Shown here piece by piece: positions 28,244 to 37,510 of a stretch of DNA of 45,007 bases. The stretch is from a bacterium HR35. GTDB lineage: Bacteria; Patescibacteriota; Minisyncoccia; UBA6257; HR35. The notes under the pieces are model-generated. The model had not been told where the DNA came from. It saw only the letters and a list, made by a program, of their open reading frames with translations, and ran no database searches. Position numbers and translations under genes: made by a program. Position 1 is the stretch's first letter. Every line of letters starts with the position of its first letter. The stretch lies in contig BEIL01000001.1 of the NCBI GenBank assembly GCA_002898235.1, positions 80,034 through 125,040 of the forward strand, written 5' to 3'.

Positions 28244-28675
28244 ATGCTTATAGGCGAATTCCATTACAACATTGACCAAAAAGGAAGATTGATGATACCA
28301 GCAAAATTCAGACAAAGATTTGGTTTAGAAGCTATTGTTACTCGAGGAATAGATAAATGTTTATTTGTCTTTCCTAAGGATGAGTGGGAGAAAGTGGTAG
28401 ATAAACTTCTGAAATTACCTCTAAGTCAGGCAAATTCTCGAGCTTTTACTCGATTGATGTTAGCTGGAGCTCATCAAGCTGAAATTGATAACCAAGGTCG
28501 AATATTAATACCAGAAAACCTAAGAAAATACGCAGAAATCAGCAAAAGAGTTGTTGTTTTAGGATTGTATTCCCGTTTAGAAGTTTGGGATGAAAAAATC
28601 TGGGAAGAATATAAAAAGAATAGTGAATCTCAATCTGAGGAAATTGCTGAAAAATTAAGTGAATTAGGAATTTAA
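28244..28675 (+). CDS. mraZ: Transcriptional regulator MraZ
   Basis: GEFHYNIDQKGRLMIPAKFR and DNQGRILIPENLR AbrB-like repeats; upstream of rsmH. Confidence 0.95.
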   Translation: MLIGEFHYNIDQKGRLMIPAKFRQRFGLEAIVTRGIDKCLFVFPKDEWEKVVDKLLKLPLSQANSRAFTRLMLAGAHQAEIDNQGRILIPENLRKYAEISKRVVVLGLYSRLEVWDEKIWEEYKKNSESQSEEIAEKLSELGI

Positions 28676-28686
28676 AGATTTAAAGA

Positions 28687-29583
28687 ATGACTGATTGGCA
28701 ATCAGTTCATCGGCCAGTACTCTTAAAAGAAACTCTAGAAATACTTAATCCTCAACCAAATGAAAATTATATTGATGCTACTTTTGGAGAAGGGAATTTC
28801 AGTTTTCAATTAATTAACTATATAAGACCTAATGGAAAAGTATTAGCTTTTGAATGGGATCCTGAACTTTATCGCTTAGGTTTAGAAAAAATAAAAAAAA
28901 TGAAAGAAAAAAACATCAAATTAGTTAATGAAAATTTCAAAAAAATAAAGAAAGTGGTTAAGAAAGAAAAATTTTGGGAAATAAAAGGAATAGTTTTTGA
29001 TTTAGGCGTTTCAAGATGGCATTATGAAAAATCAAAACGAGGCTTTGCTTTTAAAAAAGACGAGCCTCTTGATATGAGAATCAATCCTCAAGAAATTAAG
29101 ATTACTGCTTTTGATATTATTAATTATTTTGGTTATGAAGAATTAATAAAAATTTTAAAAGATTATGGAGAAGAAGAAAAAGCTGAAATGATTGCTAAAG
29201 AGATAGTCGAGAGGCGAAAGGTTAAAAAGATTGAAACTACAAAAGAGTTAGCTGAAATTGTAGCTCAAGTAAAAAGAGGTTTTAAAAAAATTCATCCAGC
29301 TACTAAAACTTTTATGGCTTTAAGAATTTTTATTAATAAAGAATTAGAAAATCTTAAACTTGGTCTTGAAGAAGCTTTTGATATTTTAACTAAAGGAGGA
29401 AAAATTGTTATCATTAGTTTCCACGGTTTAGAAAATAAAGTAATCAAAAGTTTTATCAAAAAATATAAAAACCAAAAACAGATAGAGGTTTTAACTAAAA
29501 AAGCAATTAAGCCTAGTCTCGAAGAAAAAAAATCTAATCCAAGTTCAAGGTCGGCAATTTTAAGAGCAATTAAAAAAATATGA
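28687..29583 (+). CDS. rsmH: 16S rRNA m4C1402 methyltransferase RsmH
   Basis: HRPVLLKETLEIL, DATFGEGNFS, FDLGVSRWHYE, RGFAFKKDEPLDMR. Confidence 0.95.
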   Translation: MTDWQSVHRPVLLKETLEILNPQPNENYIDATFGEGNFSFQLINYIRPNGKVLAFEWDPELYRLGLEKIKKMKEKNIKLVNENFKKIKKVVKKEKFWEIKGIVFDLGVSRWHYEKSKRGFAFKKDEPLDMRINPQEIKITAFDIINYFGYEELIKILKDYGEEEKAEMIAKEIVERRKVKKIETTKELAEIVAQVKRGFKKIHPATKTFMALRIFINKELENLKLGLEEAFDILTKGGKIVIISFHGLENKVIKSFIKKYKNQKQIEVLTKKAIKPSLEEKKSNPSSRSAILRAIKKI

Positions 29584-29876
29584 GAAAAAAACAACGCCAA
29601 GCCTTATCTCCACCAGTTTTTGCTTTTAGACTATTAAATAGTTTAATATTTTTAGGTATTATCATTCTTATTTTTCTTATTATCCATGAAAGAACTTACC
29701 TCGAACAAAATAAAGTTTTGTTAAATAAATACCGAACTTACCTCAGCTCAATTTTTAATAATAATAGCAAAAATCTTAATTCAGCAGAAAAAAAGCCGAT
29801 CAACCCCTCTTCTTCAACTAATTTCATCTACATCAATCCGAATTTTTACTCCTATCTTGAAAAACTAAATCAATAA
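29580..29876 (+). CDS. FtsL-like small single-pass membrane protein
   Basis: Short, one N-terminal TM, located between rsmH and a PBP in a dcw-type cluster. Confidence 0.55.
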   Translation: MRKKQRQALSPPVFAFRLLNSLIFLGIIILIFLIIHERTYLEQNKVLLNKYRTYLSSIFNNNSKNLNSAEKKPINPSSSTNFIYINPNFYSYLEKLNQ

Positions 29877-29892
29877 CTTTTTAAATTAGTAA

Positions 29893-31557
29893 ATGAACAA
29901 AAGAAACAAATTGAATTTTCTTATCTATTTTTATTTGATAATTTTATTCAGTTTGACAAGTATAACCTTATTAGAACTTTATAAAATTCAATTAGTTAAA
30001 GCTAATGAAATAAAAAGTTCCTTTTTTAATAATTTAAAATATATTCCTTCTCTTAGGGGAAATATTTATCTTAAAACAAAAAACAAGGAACTAATTCCGG
30101 TAGCTATTTCTTATTATGCTTATGACCTATATTACAATCCTCAAAAGGCTAAAAATAAAGAAGATGAAATTAAAAAAATCGCTGAACTTTTAAATGAAAA
30201 ACCCGAAGAGTTACTTAAAAAAATTAATGGCGAAAAAAGTGTTATTCTCAGTAAAAATCTTGAAGAAAAACTAAAAAATAAAATTGCTCAATTAAGATTT
30301 GATAGTGTTTTTTTTGAGGAAAAGGTTATTAGAAGCTATCCATTTAAAAATTTACTTTCTTCAATTATCGGCTTTGCTATTTATGATGAAGAGAATAAAA
30401 CAACCAAAGGGCTTTATGGCTTAGAAAAATACTATGATGAGTATTTAAGAGGAGAAAATGGTTTTGTTACTACTTATGGTAGTTTTAAACCCCCAACTAA
30501 AGGCGCTGATATTGTCTTAAATATCGATTATTATATAGCTTTAAAGTTTGATTCTATTTTAGAAGAAGCTCTGGTTAATTTTAAAGCTAAAGGAGGTTTA
30601 ATTATAGCGATGGAAGCTGATTCTGGAAATATTATCGGGATAGCCGAAAAACCGGATTACGACCTGAACAATTATTCAAAAGTTAATGACTATTCAATTT
30701 ATCTTAGTAGATTAAGCTACCCTTATGAACCAGGATCAGTGATGAAACCATTTTTTTATGCTGGTGCTTTTGAAGAAAAAATTCTTAGTCCAACTTCAAC
30801 TTATATTGATAAAGGTTATGTTATTTTGAATAACAAAACTATTTATAATTTTGACAAAAAGGGGAGGGGAGAAACTGATTTAAAAACTGCTCTTGTTCAC
30901 TCTTTAAATACTGGCTCTGTGTATGTCAGTCAAGAATTAGGGAAAACAAGGTTTTTAAAATATGTAGATAAATTTAGGTTTAACAAAAGGCCTGAGGTTG
31001 ATTTTCCGATTTTAGTTGATAACAATTTAAAAACTCTTTATCCTCCATTTGGAAGAGAGGTTAATTTTGGAACAGCCAGTTTTGGTCAAGGAATTTCTAT
31101 TTCGCCTTTATCTCTTTTAAATGCTTATCAAGCTCTTTTTTCAAACAAAATAACTACTATCAATTTTGCTTCAGAAATAATTTTAGATGATGGTAAAAAA
31201 TATGAAAATACCTCTAAAACTTTAGTAGAAAATATTATTTCTCCAGAAACAAGTAGAGAAATAAAAGAAATTTTAGAAGAAGTAGTAGAAAATCAAGCTA
31301 AAAAAGCGCAAATAAAAGGATATCGAATAGGAGGCAAAACTGGTTCGGCTCAAATTCCCGAAAAAGATGGTTATAGTAATGATGTTATTACTACCTTTAT
31401 CGGAGTTTTTCCTTTAACTAATCCGAAATTTATTGTCTTAGTAAGACTCGATAAACCAGAACCAGGACTTTTAGCTTTTGGAACAGCTGCTCCGACATTT
31501 AAAAAAGTTGCCGAATTTTTAATTAATTATTACAATATTGAGCCAGATAAATTATAA
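29893..31557 (+). CDS. Penicillin-binding protein, FtsI/class B transpeptidase
   Basis: EPGSVMKPF (SxxK), HSLNTGSV (SxN), GGKTGSAQIP (KTG). Confidence 0.92.
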   Translation: MNKRNKLNFLIYFYLIILFSLTSITLLELYKIQLVKANEIKSSFFNNLKYIPSLRGNIYLKTKNKELIPVAISYYAYDLYYNPQKAKNKEDEIKKIAELLNEKPEELLKKINGEKSVILSKNLEEKLKNKIAQLRFDSVFFEEKVIRSYPFKNLLSSIIGFAIYDEENKTTKGLYGLEKYYDEYLRGENGFVTTYGSFKPPTKGADIVLNIDYYIALKFDSILEEALVNFKAKGGLIIAMEADSGNIIGIAEKPDYDLNNYSKVNDYSIYLSRLSYPYEPGSVMKPFFYAGAFEEKILSPTSTYIDKGYVILNNKTIYNFDKKGRGETDLKTALVHSLNTGSVYVSQELGKTRFLKYVDKFRFNKRPEVDFPILVDNNLKTLYPPFGREVNFGTASFGQGISISPLSLLNAYQALFSNKITTINFASEIILDDGKKYENTSKTLVENIISPETSREIKEILEEVVENQAKKAQIKGYRIGGKTGSAQIPEKDGYSNDVITTFIGVFPLTNPKFIVLVRLDKPEPGLLAFGTAAPTFKKVAEFLINYYNIEPDKL

Positions 31558-31559
31558 TT

Positions 31560-32009
31560 ATGATAATGAAAATCTATATCGGAGCTGATCATCGAGGATT
31601 TGAGTTAAAGGAATATTTGAAAGAAAAATTTAAGGAAAATAATTTTGAATTTGAAGATTGTGGTAATTTTGTTTATGACCCTCAAGATGATTATTCTGAT
31701 TTTGCTTTTAAGGTTGGAGAAAGAGTAAGTTCAGAAAAGGGAAGTGTTGGAATTTTAATTTGCGGTTCAGGTGCTGGTGTTTGTTTTGCTGTCAATAAAG
31801 TAAAAGGCATAAGGGGAGCATTAGCATTTGATCCTCAAATGGCAAAAATGATAAAAGCTGATGATGATATTAATGTTTTATGTTTAGCAAGTGATTTTAC
31901 TGACAAAGAAACTGCTTGGCAAATTGTTAAAACTTTTTTAGAAACAAACTTTAAAAATGAAGAAAAATATTTAAGAAGAATCAAAAAAGTTGAGGAATAT
32001 GAAAAATAG
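31560..32009 (+). CDS. rpiB: Ribose-5-phosphate isomerase B
   Basis: IYIGADHRGFELKEYLKEKF, DCGNFVYDPQDDYSDFA, GILICGSGAGVCFAVNKVKGIRGAL. Confidence 0.95.
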   Translation: MIMKIYIGADHRGFELKEYLKEKFKENNFEFEDCGNFVYDPQDDYSDFAFKVGERVSSEKGSVGILICGSGAGVCFAVNKVKGIRGALAFDPQMAKMIKADDDINVLCLASDFTDKETAWQIVKTFLETNFKNEEKYLRRIKKVEEYEK

Positions 32010-32012
32010 CCT

Positions 32013-32055
32013 AAAGGTACGTTTTCAACGCTATAGCGTTTTATACGTATCTTTA
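32013..32055 (+). repeat. GCTATAGC palindromic repeat, copy 1
   Basis: AAAGGTACGTTTTCAACGCTATAGCGTTTTATACGTATCTTTA. Confidence 0.85.
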
Positions 32056-32077
32056 CGTAATTGTTTTTAAAATAAAA

Positions 32078-32110
32078 GACCGTTTAAAGTGCTATAGCGT
32101 GTTAGACGGT
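32078..32110. repeat. GCTATAGC palindromic repeat, copy 2 (divergent arms)
   Basis: GACCGTTTAAAGTGCTATAGCGTGTTAGACGGT; outer arms ACCGT/ACGGT still pair. Confidence 0.75.
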
Positions 32111-32170
32111 TATTAAAATTTATTGGGAAAATTGATTTTGTTTTTTTAAAAATTTTGTATAGAATAAAAA

Positions 32171-32176
32171 TATAAT
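32171..32176 (+). promoter_or_regulatory. -10 element TATAAT, 8 nt upstream of the ATG at 32185
   Basis: Exact TATAAT match. Confidence 0.5.
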
Positions 32177-32184
32177 ATTCAAAA

Positions 32185-35181
32185 ATGGGTAAAGACAAAA
32201 GTTTTATAAAAAGACAAATAATTAGCGGGATTTTAATAGGGCTTCTAATTAATGCTTTAATTTTAGTTATTTCTTTAGCAGCACCACCAACATCTCCTTA
32301 TCAACCTGGGGAAACTTTAAATCCTAATTGTTCTCCTGGAGACCCAAATTGTACTGTTTTACCTCCAATCACTTCTTTAAATGGTTTAACAACAACTACT
32401 CAAACTTTTTCTGTTGGCACTTCAGGCAATGACTTTAATATTGTCTCAACTGGTTCAGTTCATACTTTCAATCTTCCTGATGCCTCTACTTCTTCTCGAG
32501 GTTTAGTTTCAACAGGAACTCAAACTTTTGCTGGCGATAAAACTTTTACAGGTAATGTCGGTGTTTCTGGAAATAATAATTTATTTTTTGTAAATAAAGG
32601 AAAAAGAGAATCTCCACAAGGTGGACCATATGATTGGTATAGAGGTTTTGTTTATTTAGGAAAAGATTTAAATCCTGATGAGTGGCAAACTTCTACAATG
32701 GATCCAGTTTATAACTCCGCTTATTTAGTTCTTGGAGTAGATACAGATATAGGAGCGTTTATGCCCGCTATTTACAATCCAAATGATTTAAGTTATCTTA
32801 GAGCTGCTAATATTGAAGGAGCTTCTGGTGTTTTTCAGGGTGATATCTATCTTCAAAAAACAGAAGGTTCATCAATTTTTTTCAAACCTAGCGGCGGGAG
32901 TATCGAAAGCGAAATTAGGTATGATAGTTTAAATAAAAAGATTTTTTTGATTGGTTATAATAGAGATTTTTCTTTTCAAATAAAGACAGAAACTCCTATA
33001 ATTAATGAAATTTTTTCTATTTATAATTCTTCAACCCCTCTTCTTTCTTTGGGTCCTTCTGGAGATTTAACAGTTAATGGTTTTATTATTGCTACTTCAG
33101 GTATTGCTTGCAATGACCCAGATGCTGGTTGTGGATGGTATTTCAGAAATAAAGATATCACTGATTGGTATTTAAAATATGATAGCTATGGTGGTCCTAG
33201 TTTAAATTTATCTTTAGGCAATTCTAATAATACCGATTACTCTTTTAAGATAGGATTTGATGACGGAACCAATTTTGTTCCAGGTATTATTTTTTCAAAT
33301 TCAGGAAATATCAAGTTTAATAATCCTTGGTCTAATATTTATGGAGAAAATCTTAAAATTTGGGGAAGTTCGAACTCAAATTTACTTTTGCAACCACCGG
33401 ATAGTTCTTCTGGTAATATTGGCATAGGAACAACAACACCGACTGAAAAATTGGATGTAGTTGGTAATATAAAAGCAAGTGGTTCATTAATTTCATCTTC
33501 CTTAACTCCTGGTTCAATCTTATTTGCTGGAACAGGAGGAGTAATTTCACAAGATAATGCTAATTTATTCTGGGATAATACAAATAAAAGACTAGGAATA
33601 GGAACAACAACGCCAGCAGGAATTTTACATGTTGCTACAGGAACAACTAATGCTTTAGTAGTGAATAATGTTGGCAACGTCGGTATCGGGACGACAAATC
33701 CAGCTTATAAATTAGATGTTGCTGGAAATATAAGGGGGCAAAATAATTTATATGTTTCAGGCTATGTCGGCATCGGGACGACGAGCCCATCAGCGGCTTT
33801 AGAAATTTACAGAACTAATACATCATCAATTTTAACAATTACCTCTGCTACTTCAACTACTTATTCCCCACAAATCCAATTTAGAACAGGAAATCCTCCA
33901 ACTGTAAATTATTCTATAGGAGTAGAAAGAAATTTTAATAATCTTGTGATTACAAGCGGTAACGATGTAAATAATTTTGATAACGGAATAACAATAACTC
34001 CTTATAATGTAGGAATCGGAACTAATTCTCCATCTACTAAATTACATGTATTTTCTAATACTTCAGCTATTTTGTTTTTAGAAGGATATTCTGGAAGCTC
34101 TTTCAGATATTCTATAAGTTCTTTAAGTAATACGGGCAAATGGAGTCTTTTTGTTGATCCATCAGATTTTGGAAATACAGGAGCTTTCATGATAGCAAGT
34201 GCTAATGATGCTTTTAATAGCTTTAATCCTAGGCTCGCAATTTCCCATTCTTCTGGCAACGTCGGCATCGGGACGACTACTCCAGCTTACAAATTACATG
34301 TTATTGGTTCAATTGCTCAAACAAATGCTGTAAATTGTGCTTTATCTTCTGATTCTAATGGTCAAATTATTTGTACTCCATCTTCATTAAAGTATAAAGA
34401 AAACATACAGGATTTAATGTTTGATAAAGAGAAATTTTTATCACTTCAGCCAAGAACTTTTGAATTTAAAAAGGATTTGCCATTTAAGATTGAAGGCAAA
34501 CAAGTTGGCTTTATTGCTGAAGAAGTACAATCTGTCTTTCCTGAGCTTGTAAGATACAATCAAAATAATGAACCTGAAGGATTAAAATATGAACAGATTC
34601 CTGTTTATCTTTATGCTATTGTTAAAGATTTAATTATAAATTTTTCAAATTATGTTAAAGATGCTTTGAGTCAATTAGGAGTAATTGTCGAGCAGGGAGT
34701 TGTTAAAATTGAAAAAATGTTTGTTAAGGAGGTGGTAATTAATTTTGCAGAAATTGATGAAGCAAAAATTAATAAAGCAACAGTTAATCAACTTTGTTTT
34801 GAAGATGAAAATGGAACAGTTTGTATTAATAAGCAAGATTTGAAAAATATTTTAGAAAGAACAGGAGGTGGCGGTCAATTCTATACTCAAAATGGAGCAA
34901 ATTCACCTTCAGGAACTAATATCACTTCCTCCGGCACTTCAACACCAACAACAACCCCAACTTCTACTCCATCAACAATTCCTTCAAATGATTCTTCTAA
35001 CGCTTCATCAACACCGCCATCTTTAGATAACGCAAATCAAACTCAAGGGAATAATACTGGACAAATACAAGATTCTCAAAATAATCAACAAAATAGTCCA
35101 CCGGGTGCTCCTCAAAATTCAGATAATAATCAACAACAACCAAGTAATAATCAACCATCAAACAATGAATCTCAACAATGA
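32185..35181 (+). CDS. Large secreted surface protein with VGIGTTxP repeats and an S74-type intramolecular chaperone domain
   Basis: N-terminal signal/TM; six (V/I/L)GIGT(T/N)xP motifs; SSLKYKENIQDL...LQPRTFEFKKD...VGFIAEEVQSVFPELV...LKYEQIPVYLYAIVKDL; Ser/Thr/Asn/Gln/Pro-rich C-terminus. Confidence 0.85.
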   Translation: MGKDKSFIKRQIISGILIGLLINALILVISLAAPPTSPYQPGETLNPNCSPGDPNCTVLPPITSLNGLTTTTQTFSVGTSGNDFNIVSTGSVHTFNLPDASTSSRGLVSTGTQTFAGDKTFTGNVGVSGNNNLFFVNKGKRESPQGGPYDWYRGFVYLGKDLNPDEWQTSTMDPVYNSAYLVLGVDTDIGAFMPAIYNPNDLSYLRAANIEGASGVFQGDIYLQKTEGSSIFFKPSGGSIESEIRYDSLNKKIFLIGYNRDFSFQIKTETPIINEIFSIYNSSTPLLSLGPSGDLTVNGFIIATSGIACNDPDAGCGWYFRNKDITDWYLKYDSYGGPSLNLSLGNSNNTDYSFKIGFDDGTNFVPGIIFSNSGNIKFNNPWSNIYGENLKIWGSSNSNLLLQPPDSSSGNIGIGTTTPTEKLDVVGNIKASGSLISSSLTPGSILFAGTGGVISQDNANLFWDNTNKRLGIGTTTPAGILHVATGTTNALVVNNVGNVGIGTTNPAYKLDVAGNIRGQNNLYVSGYVGIGTTSPSAALEIYRTNTSSILTITSATSTTYSPQIQFRTGNPPTVNYSIGVERNFNNLVITSGNDVNNFDNGITITPYNVGIGTNSPSTKLHVFSNTSAILFLEGYSGSSFRYSISSLSNTGKWSLFVDPSDFGNTGAFMIASANDAFNSFNPRLAISHSSGNVGIGTTTPAYKLHVIGSIAQTNAVNCALSSDSNGQIICTPSSLKYKENIQDLMFDKEKFLSLQPRTFEFKKDLPFKIEGKQVGFIAEEVQSVFPELVRYNQNNEPEGLKYEQIPVYLYAIVKDLIINFSNYVKDALSQLGVIVEQGVVKIEKMFVKEVVINFAEIDEAKINKATVNQLCFEDENGTVCINKQDLKNILERTGGGGQFYTQNGANSPSGTNITSSGTSTPTTTPTSTPSTIPSNDSSNASSTPPSLDNANQTQGNNTGQIQDSQNNQQNSPPGAPQNSDNNQQQPSNNQPSNNESQQ

Positions 35182-36917
35182 AAAATTTTCTAATTTTAAT
35201 TATTTTTCTTTTGCCAATTTTAGTAGTTTTTTCTGCTTCAATTGATTCAACTTATAAATTTGCTTGGGGAGAAAATATTGGTTGGGTAAATTTTAATCCT
35301 ACTAATGGTAATGTTCAAGTTTTTGATGATAAATTAACTGGTTATGCTTGGAGTGCCAATTATGGTTGGATAAATTTAAGTCCAACAAATGGAGGAGTTC
35401 ATAATGATGGTAATGGCAATTTATCTGGTTATGCTTGGGGAGAACATTTAGGCTGGATTGATTTTAGTAATGTCAAAATTGATCCTAATACTGGTGAATT
35501 TTCTGGTTATGCTGTTATTTTAAGAGATGGAAGTAAAATAAATTTTGATTGCACTAATTGTAAAGTAAAAACTGATTGGAGAAAAAGTATTCCATCGCAA
35601 CCTTCGGCTGGAGGAGGAGCATTTTATAGTGGTCGCGAAATCAAAAAACGAGAAGTTTCACCTGAGGATATTGTCCAGTTAATTTCACAGTTATTACAAT
35701 TTTTAGTCCAAAAGCCAAAAGAAATTGTTAAAGAGATTACAAAACCAAAAATCCCAACTGTTAGTAAAAAAATCACTCCCTCCAAGCCAAAACTATTAAT
35801 TTTAACCTATACTCAGCAAAATAAACCATTATCTGAATTTACTCAAACTTATTTTCCCGAAGAAATCAAAATTTTAGTTGAAAAAATTCCTAAACTTGGA
35901 GAGATTTTTAATAAAATTGGTTTGAATAACTTAGTTAATTTAGAGAAATTAAAAGTAACTAATATTTTTGTTCCTTCATTAACTGAAATTGTTGGTTTAA
36001 AGGTGCCTGTTTTATCAATCCCCAAATTTATTAAAGAAAAAATTCCCGAAGATATTGTGTTTATCAAAACAGCTAAAGGTAATTTAGATTTGAGGCCGAA
36101 AATTACTTTAGATGAAGAAGGAAATATTGTTCAAAAAATTAATTTAGTTGCTGGACAGGAATTTATTTTAATGATTAAGCCTTCAGAAAAAGTAAAAAGT
36201 ATTAAAGGCTATTTAGTTTATCGAGGAAGCTCAAAATCATTTTTAGAAAAAATTTTAGGATTTGTTTCAGCTAAGACGCAGCCTGACGCAGAAAATAATA
36301 TCCGCTTAAATCCGTTCAATAATCCGCGTAAATCCGCGTTTAATAAAGAAATTGAAGAAAGATTAAAAATTTATGAATTTGAATATCAAGATAAAGATGG
36401 TGATGGCGTTTATACTGCTGAAGTCTCGATACCAAAAATTGTTGGTGAGTTTGAAATTAAAACAATTATTGAATACGAAAGAGTTGATTTAGGTAAAAAG
36501 GAATTAAGACTTATTACTGCTATTGATCCTGAAGGTTATGTTTATGAAAAAATTTTTGGTAAAGAAGCAAGAATTGAAGGAGCTAAGGTTTATTTATATT
36601 GGTTTAATCCTGAAACTAAAAAATTTGAACTTTGGCCAGCAAGTAAATTTAGTCAAATTAATCCACAAATTACTGATAAATCAGGAAATTATGTATTTTT
36701 GGTTCCTGAAGGAAGGTATTATTTGAAAGTTGAAAAAGAAGGTTATTTTCCATTTCAATCTGATGAATTTTATGCTTTAGAAGGAGGTTCGGTCCATCAA
36801 AATATTGAACTTAAACCTAAATATTGGTTTCTTTTTGCTATTGATTGGAAGTTTATTGTTATTATAGTTTTGCTTTTATTATTAATTTTTAGAGGCCGAA
36901 GTTTAAAGAATAAATAA
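35178..36917 (+). CDS. Secreted/membrane-anchored surface protein with AWGENIGW repeats and a carboxypeptidase-regulatory-like domain
   Basis: Signal peptide; AWGENIGWVNFNPTNG / AWSANYGWINLSPTNG / AWGEHLGWIDFSN; DKSGNYVFLVPEGRYYLKVEKEGYFPF; C-terminal TM. Confidence 0.8.
   Translation: MKNFLILIIFLLPILVVFSASIDSTYKFAWGENIGWVNFNPTNGNVQVFDDKLTGYAWSANYGWINLSPTNGGVHNDGNGNLSGYAWGEHLGWIDFSNVKIDPNTGEFSGYAVILRDGSKINFDCTNCKVKTDWRKSIPSQPSAGGGAFYSGREIKKREVSPEDIVQLISQLLQFLVQKPKEIVKEITKPKIPTVSKKITPSKPKLLILTYTQQNKPLSEFTQTYFPEEIKILVEKIPKLGEIFNKIGLNNLVNLEKLKVTNIFVPSLTEIVGLKVPVLSIPKFIKEKIPEDIVFIKTAKGNLDLRPKITLDEEGNIVQKINLVAGQEFILMIKPSEKVKSIKGYLVYRGSSKSFLEKILGFVSAKTQPDAENNIRLNPFNNPRKSAFNKEIEERLKIYEFEYQDKDGDGVYTAEVSIPKIVGEFEIKTIIEYERVDLGKKELRLITAIDPEGYVYEKIFGKEARIEGAKVYLYWFNPETKKFELWPASKFSQINPQITDKSGNYVFLVPEGRYYLKVEKEGYFPFQSDEFYALEGGSVHQNIELKPKYWFLFAIDWKFIVIIVLLLLLIFRGRSLKNK
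36275..36341 (+). repeat. In-frame coding palindromic repeat, copy A
   Basis: GACGCAGCCTGACGCAGAAAATAATATCCGCTTAAATCCGTTCAATAATCCGCGTAAATCCGCGTTT; 49/57 nt identical by eye to the copy in the epimerase gene. Confidence 0.85.
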
Positions 36918-36918
36918 A

Positions 36919-37281
36919 ATGAGAAAAGAAATTTTAGTCGGAATAATTTTTTTATTGATTGTCATTAATCTTTATCTTTTATTTAATCTTTATAAACTCC
37001 AAACCCAAATAAATCTTTTAAAAGAAAAACAAAGTAATGTAATCCAACCAATCAATCGGAAGACTCTTGAATTTTTAGATTTATTTGTTAAAAAAGTTTT
37101 AAAAGCAGATAAAGAAGTTGATTTTGAAACAAGGCTTTTGCTAGAGAATAAAGTGAGAGAATTACAGGATAAAGAAATTTTAGATACCTGGAATAAATTT
37201 GTAAATAGTAAAAACGAAACTGAAGCCCAAAATAATGTTAAAGATTTACTCGAAATCCTCATCGAAAAATCCTTAAAATAA
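36919..37281 (+). CDS. Small protein with N-terminal TM, uncharacterised
   Basis: ILVGIIFLLIVINLYLLFNLYKLQ then a helical region. Confidence 0.65.
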   Translation: MRKEILVGIIFLLIVINLYLLFNLYKLQTQINLLKEKQSNVIQPINRKTLEFLDLFVKKVLKADKEVDFETRLLLENKVRELQDKEILDTWNKFVNSKNETEAQNNVKDLLEILIEKSLK

Positions 37282-37324
37282 TTTATATTCAAAAAATAAA
37301 AATTAAATTCCACAGAATTTCACT

Positions 37325-37365
37325 AAGGTACGTATAACACGCTATAGCGATTTAAACGTCCCCTT
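37325..37365 (+). repeat. GCTATAGC palindromic repeat, copy 3
   Basis: AAGGTACGTATAACACGCTATAGCGATTTAAACGTCCCCTT. Confidence 0.85.
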
Positions 37366-37381
37366 GTGTAATTAAAATGAT

Positions 37382-37423
37382 ATTTAAATAAATCATTTAA
37401 AATCATTAATCATTTAAATAAAT
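37382..37423. repeat. AT-rich direct repeats between palindrome copies 3 and 4
   Basis: ATTTAAATAAAT at both ends (37382-37393, 37412-37423); ATCATT at 37392, 37402 and 37409. Confidence 0.6.
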
Positions 37424-37442
37424 ATAGGATGTGATATAATAG

Positions 37443-37485
37443 AGGGGACGTATAAAACGCTATAGCGTTAAAAACGTACCTTTAG
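37443..37485 (-). repeat. GCTATAGC palindromic repeat, copy 4 (inverted relative to copies 1 and 3)
   Basis: AGGGGACGTATAAAACGCTATAGCGTTAAAAACGTACCTTTAG. Confidence 0.87.
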
Positions 37486-37510
37486 TAAAAATTCAATAAT
37501 CAATAAAAAA

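Noticed and set aside
29292-29600. Minus-strand ORF inside rsmH
   Set aside because: Antisense to conserved rsmH; no independent support.
33339-34268. Three minus-strand ORFs inside the S74-type protein gene
   Set aside because: Arise from the repetitive coding sequence on the opposite strand.
35849-36726. ORFs at 35849-36067 (-) and 36523-36726 (+) inside the AWGENIGW-repeat gene
   Set aside because: Out of frame with a long supported gene; no independent signal.
32185-37281. Prophage interpretation of the S74 locus
   Set aside because: No terminase, portal, capsid, tail-assembly or integrase genes visible; neighbours are cellular genes and the protein has its own secretion signal.
36990-37313. 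Minus-strand ORF opposite the small TM protein
   Set aside because: Antisense artefact; no recognisable protein.
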